A DNA stretch of 22,115 nucleotides from Purshia tridentata. Taxonomy: Eukaryota; Streptophyta; Magnoliopsida; Rosales; Rosaceae. Where the stretch lies: positions 1 through 22,115 of the forward strand of contig QANT01000366.1 of assembly GCA_003254885.1 (NCBI GenBank). The letters run 5' to 3'. Numbering within the stretch: position 1 is the stretch's first letter; the number at the start of each line of letters is the position of its first letter. A program made the position numbers and the translations under genes. Below the pieces are notes generated by a model. It saw nothing but the letters and a program-made list of their open reading frames with translations. It was not told the DNA's origin and did not search any database. Below are positions 17,926 through 22,115 of this stretch, one piece after another.

Positions 17926-19704
17926 TCAACATCTCTTGAATAAGAAAATAAGTAATGGAGACCATGATCGGTTTAATGTCTGAAACTCGTAGCAGAACCA
18001 TTTCTCAACTGATAATTGTGAAACAAAGTCTTGGACAGTCTTCAGTTCTTCACTGAAATAAAAAACAAACGATAAATCAGTAACACATAAGTGTGGAAGC
18101 TCTATTCTTACAAACAAGTGAACATGAAAATATGGAATTGTGTATCATTTTTCTGTTTACATGAGAAACGTGCGATAGTGTATGTATATAGTACATTGCA
18201 AAATATATAAATAATACAGCATGTCATTCTTTATGCAAATAAATAAATAATACAGCATATTATCTGAAGAATAATCAAACCACTCCCAGCTTACAAGAGA
18301 ATAAAAATTGAAAACTTTTTCAACTTCCAGGCCATCTGTATTTTCCAATTAGTCAAAAGTTGTAAAAGTCATTTTACTGAGACATTTTCAAGTACAAACG
18401 AGGATGCATTTTGATGCATTGATTAAGTGCTAAGATATAAATCTCTTTTCGATTTCCAGGTCACACGGACTTCTGAGTTAGAGCCAGTAGCATCCCATCA
18501 TCTGAGATCAAAAATTCAAGTCCATATTCTAAATTGTTTTACCAAGATATACTGTCAAATCAACAAACATGTACTGTTATGAACTATGATTAGATATGTG
18601 ATTCCAGTCCCAAGATATAGCAGTATAACAAATTTACTTCACTGAAGTCGAGAGCATATAACAAAATTGGCATTGTACATGCAAGTCTAAGAGAACAAAT
18701 AATGTATAATAAGTAGGACTCTTAATTTGGGCTCTTTCTACAACAAAAGCATGTTAGACCCATAATAGATCAACCTTTTCAACTCCTAATCTCTGTTTAA
18801 CTAGCAAAACCATAAGAATTCTCCATATAGTTATTCACCAAAATTTCAAAGCTCCAACTTAATCACCAATGTCATAAATCAATAATAATAACAGATTCAA
18901 GATGCCAAGCAAGACATTGGATGGCCCACTCTCTGTTTCCTTGACTGTCCAACATGAGCAGAAATCTACTTTGACTATCTACTGTTGCATTGGTGTCCTT
19001 GGATTCAATCCATACTCTTTGTTTGTTTCAATCACAATTATTCACACAAACTTCATGACACTTCCTGTTTACTAGTCACAGAAGAATTCCTATCTCACTC
19101 TCACTCTCTCCTCTCAAGGAAAGATCAGAAAGTAAAACCCAAACAACCTACCAGATTCCTTTAGTACCTAAGTGGGGAGAACATGCGTAACAGACTGCTT
19201 TAGCACCTAAGTTGGGAACACATGCCTTGATGCAAACCTATCTAAAGGGGACATATAAAATTGGTTTCATCTACCAGATCAAATGAACATAGGGCTGACT
19301 GCAAAGGCAAGCTTCCAACTTTCACTCTCCATTGCACAAGAAGTTGGTTGGAAGCCATGCTCCCACCTAGTTAAAAATCATTACTGAAGGGGAAAACGCA
19401 AATCAATAGTATAAAACTTTGCATAACAGCCTAATAATTTTGCTCAACAAACTATCTAAAAGTAATGATAAAGAACCTTTTTTGTTCATAAATAACAAGC
19501 CAAATCTATCTTTAAGGCATAATTTATTTGATCTTTTATTGTCCTAACGACCCATTTCATCTGATTATTCCAGTACTTGAGAAAATTACACATGCAGTTG
19601 CAAAAAGATTTTACTCAACCTCATGTTTTACATGCTTCAATCAGAAGGTGAGAAACAATAAGCAAAATAACAACCAGGGAGCAAAAACTAGCAAAGTGAA
19701 TAAC

Positions 19705-19735
<31 letters not shown>

Positions 19736-21840
19736 TAATAATAATAAGAGAAGAAATGTTACCATCCACCAGGATGCCCCACATAAACCACTAGGCTGAT
19801 TAGCCCCCCAGGCTCCAGGATATTTTTTGCAACTTCCAATGCCTTTTGTGTTGTTTCCGACTCTGTCATTAATGTTTTGTCACCACCAGGAAGAAAGCCT
19901 AGGTTGAAAGCAACAAGCCTAATAACACCCACAGAATCAAATTCTGCCTCATTTGGAAGCAAATTTATCTCTAAAAACAAAAAAAGAACAATATGGTTGA
20001 CAATACTCCCATGCTATATGAATCCTTGAGAATAAGTGCAAATATCATTCACAGACCGACTTTAATAAAGAGCCAAAATATGTAGGTAATCCTAGACAGT
20101 CAAAACTAGGATTAAAAGAATCATACTTTTGAGTGTTTAAATCAGGCCATTAAAAGAAATTTAAAGGTATAGGATTGATTACCTGCTTATTTTAGCTTTG
20201 AGCACATTTGGATATAAATGATCATGGATGATACAAGTATCTGAGATATGGAATCTATGTTTCAGCTGTCCATGACACTTATTTTTATTTATTTATGAGA
20301 AAAAATTCTTTTATTGAACTTAAATAAAAAGTATATACTTAGAACAAAAAAAAAAAANAAAAAAAAGTACACACACAGTTTACAAGCTATCCAAAAAATA
20401 CACATAAACTTTAAATGCTGTCAACCAGAAAACAAAAAACAAAATTATACAACACTTCTTCATATTTTACACCTCCGAAACATACCAGTTTTGGAGTTGT
20501 GTGTTGTCTTTCCTTTTTAAAAATGCTAAGCATGTGAGCCGTCTCAATGTATTTTTTTTTATACCATTTTTCTTCACATTATTTGCAGAACAATTGATGT
20601 AAAAGAGAATTAAAGGTAAAAGACTAAAAGGTGTTAATGTATAAATCAAATGGCATTGATGTTTTACGAAATCACTGACACCCTAAAGACAGAACAATAT
20701 GATGCGAACCTCAAGAAACTTTAGTTATGATGAGTACCTAACAGATGTATCCCTTGGAAGAACTTCAAGCATTTTACTGTGGCATTTGGAGAAGAGCTTA
20801 ACAAGTTTCTTCTGCATATAGTTGAAAACTATGAAGAAATTGCATATACAATCACAATATTACTAGGAAAACATACCACAAGATTGATACTATGTTTGGT
20901 CCAGTACAAACCGTCAGAATAAGAACATGATAAACATGATATATAGTTGAGTGCAGTTAAACTAATAAATATAACTAATAAATCACAGAAGCAAAAAATA
21001 TGTGTATTTATAGGTTTATGAATATAGAAATCATAGATAAGAAAAGTACAAATATAGAAACAGAAGAAAAGCCACATAGTTCTCAAGGCTAGAATTATCC
21101 ATAATTAAGTGGAGTTTAAAACCTTTTCTGAACCTATATTAGAATACTCATTCACTTTATTTACTATTCTACAAGTAAAAATGGTACATCAGCAAATAAA
21201 TAAATAAAATGGTGAAAAAAAAAGTAGATGAAATACAATAAGAATAACAGGAGATCAAAGACCAGCCTATATTTTTGTAAAGCCACAGTCGTGTGTGCAT
21301 GGCTATAGGACGGGCATTAGACACGAACACTCATCCTACATAACGTGCAACTTAAGTTCAACATAAGTAATGATTATAAAATGAATTACTCATGAACAGA
21401 ACACTAATTTTTATCAAAACCCATTTCAGAATCAAGACCACCCATTTCCTTTCACAATGGGTCCTAAACCAACTGTCCTCATTTTATTCCTTAGCATGCA
21501 GTTTTGTCATTAGGGTCACCTCTAAGTCTCATGATACAACTGCTCAAACTTTCTCTTTCCTTAAATAGAAGACAAAATTTGAAATCATGAGTTACAACTG
21601 CAAAAACTTTCTCTTTCTCTAGAAAGAAGCCAATTAGTCAAGGGTACCTCATTTGGACTGACTGATTCTTCTAGCAAAGAAGAAGTTTTCTGTAAAGCAA
21701 CTTCCTGAATGTCCATTCCGTAAACAAAACCCTTACCCGATTCATCAGCAACCATCTTGACCATTGCTAAGGTATCATTACCATTGCCACAAGTGGCATC
21801 AATGACCGTATCTCCTTTTCGGACAACACGTTTCCAAACC
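17926..21840 (-). CDS. SAM-dependent methyltransferase, YtqB/MnmM-like (rRNA_methylase family), 3' exons
   Basis: Coding exons on the minus strand: 21648-21840, 20738-20811, 19763-19918, 17926-18052, stop TGA (complement of 17926-17928). Lengths 193, 74, 156 and 127 bases join in frame with GT..AG borders and give 181 residues with no lesion. Motifs in order: [18 protein letters not shown] (SAM-binding loop), VYGMDIQ (motif II acidic residue), [37 protein letters not shown] (family hallmark), [15 protein letters not shown], and a C-terminus ending FLFKRC. Family knowledge: bacterial MnmM/YtqB methylates the aminomethyl group of tRNA wobble uridine, and plant members are predicted organellar; the substrate here is inferred. 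Residue C replaces the more usual R after HPGG, spanning the last splice. The N-terminus and any transit peptide lie beyond 22115. Introns are 1710, 819 and 836 bases. Confidence 0.86.
18053..19762 (-). other. Large last intron of the methyltransferase gene
   Basis: The 1710-base intron has donor GTAAC at 19762 downward and acceptor TTTCAG ending at 18053. No other gene is supported inside. Part of it (about 18450-18525) is related to about 5050-5125. An AAATAAATAATACAGCAT-type short duplication lies at about 18208-18258. The open frames within are chance. Confidence 0.65.
19705..19747 (+). repeat. (ATA)n microsatellite next to a splice donor
   Basis: About 14 ATA/AAT triplets with one interruption (AAAA near 19730-19734), ending 14 bases inside the intron from the splice donor at 19761-19762 on the minus strand. 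Likely length-polymorphic. Confidence 0.92.
20346..20366 (+). repeat. Poly-A run containing an undetermined base
   Basis: A run of about 20 A residues interrupted by an N at 20358, inside an intron of the methyltransferase gene. The N marks uncertain run length in the assembly, not biology. Confidence 0.9.
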
Positions 21841-22115
21841 CTGTTAAGAGTAAAAACTAGAAGATATTCAATGTTTAAACAACACTATCATGAAATAAGA
21901 GGCAAAAATATGAATGCAAATCTATTGACTCAGAGGTACCACACAATGTTACGTACAAAATTTAAAACTCTCAAAGATGGACCAATTTGGAACCTAGTCA
22001 AGAGAATTTCTAAGTATAATTAATTTAAGCCTATATGACAAGCCTTTCCACAGCTGAGCCAAGCATAAGCAGCACATGTCATTGAGCATAGAACGAAACC
22101 AAAAAGGGGTCCAGA
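21841..22115 (-). other. Intron upstream of the first visible methyltransferase exon
   Basis: The acceptor TTAACAG borders the exon at 21840, so this is intron. I looked for the expected preceding exon (N-terminal part before [10 protein letters not shown]) and saw no convincing one, so it lies beyond the right edge. Confidence 0.6.

Noticed and set aside
19919..19980. Upstream extension of the methyltransferase exon ([20 protein letters not shown])
   Set aside because: It is open but does not match the family. A TTATTAG acceptor at 19919-19920 gives the correct phase and joins VLPRDTSVR directly to LVAFNLG, so this part is intron.

Overview
The window is nuclear DNA from a flowering plant, most likely a eudicot. 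It is AT-rich and intron-bearing, with GT..AG-bounded exons, plant-type transposons (CACTA, Mutator-like and probable TRIM elements) and plant gene families (SULTR sulfate transporter, YtqB/MnmM-like methyltransferase). The repeat style feels like a woody eudicot such as Rosaceae, but that is only an impression. I see no bacterial, organellar or viral gene block and no rRNA or tRNA gene.

Layout. 1-4326 is the right-hand part of a CACTA (En/Spm) transposon: the DUF4216 tail of its TNPD/TNP2-type protein, a decayed TNPA-like gene (Transposase_24 type) with five recognisable exon blocks, a subterminal repeat region, and a right terminus ending CTAGTAGTG at 4326. 4330-9770 holds no intact gene. 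It has a fossil of the methyltransferase last exon (4872-4996), a repeat block found three times in the window, a tandem array resembling TRIM retrotransposons (6299-7304), a roughly 590-bp higher-order repeat carrying inverted LTR pieces (to about 8810), a 60-bp-arm hairpin and a 265-bp tandem duplication. 9775-11019 (minus) is a 5'-truncated, frameshifted SULTR1-type sulfate transporter. 12362-12640 (minus) is a second two-exon fragment of the same gene. Between them lies an A-rich 20-bp minisatellite. 12927-14188 is a nonautonomous Mutator-like element with a 9-bp target duplication, sitting inside the second copy of the repeat block. 15084-15342 is a MITE-like element. 15571-16929 is a tandemly duplicated mosaic of the same block and spacer sequences, plus a 22-bp minisatellite. 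17926-21840 (minus) is the only gene that looks functional: the last four coding exons of a SAM-dependent methyltransferase of the YtqB/MnmM family, whose 5' exons lie beyond the right edge.

How the parts relate. Pieces of the methyltransferase tail, the SULTR1 3' exons, the repeat block and the spacer recur in different combinations, so the 4.4-18.5 kb interval looks like repeated local segmental duplication and rearrangement around one methyltransferase gene and one sulfate transporter gene. I found no evidence of a new multi-gene biological system. The interest lies in genome-structural events: possible template-switch inversion, TRIM amplification, compensating frameshifts and a nested Mutator-like insertion.
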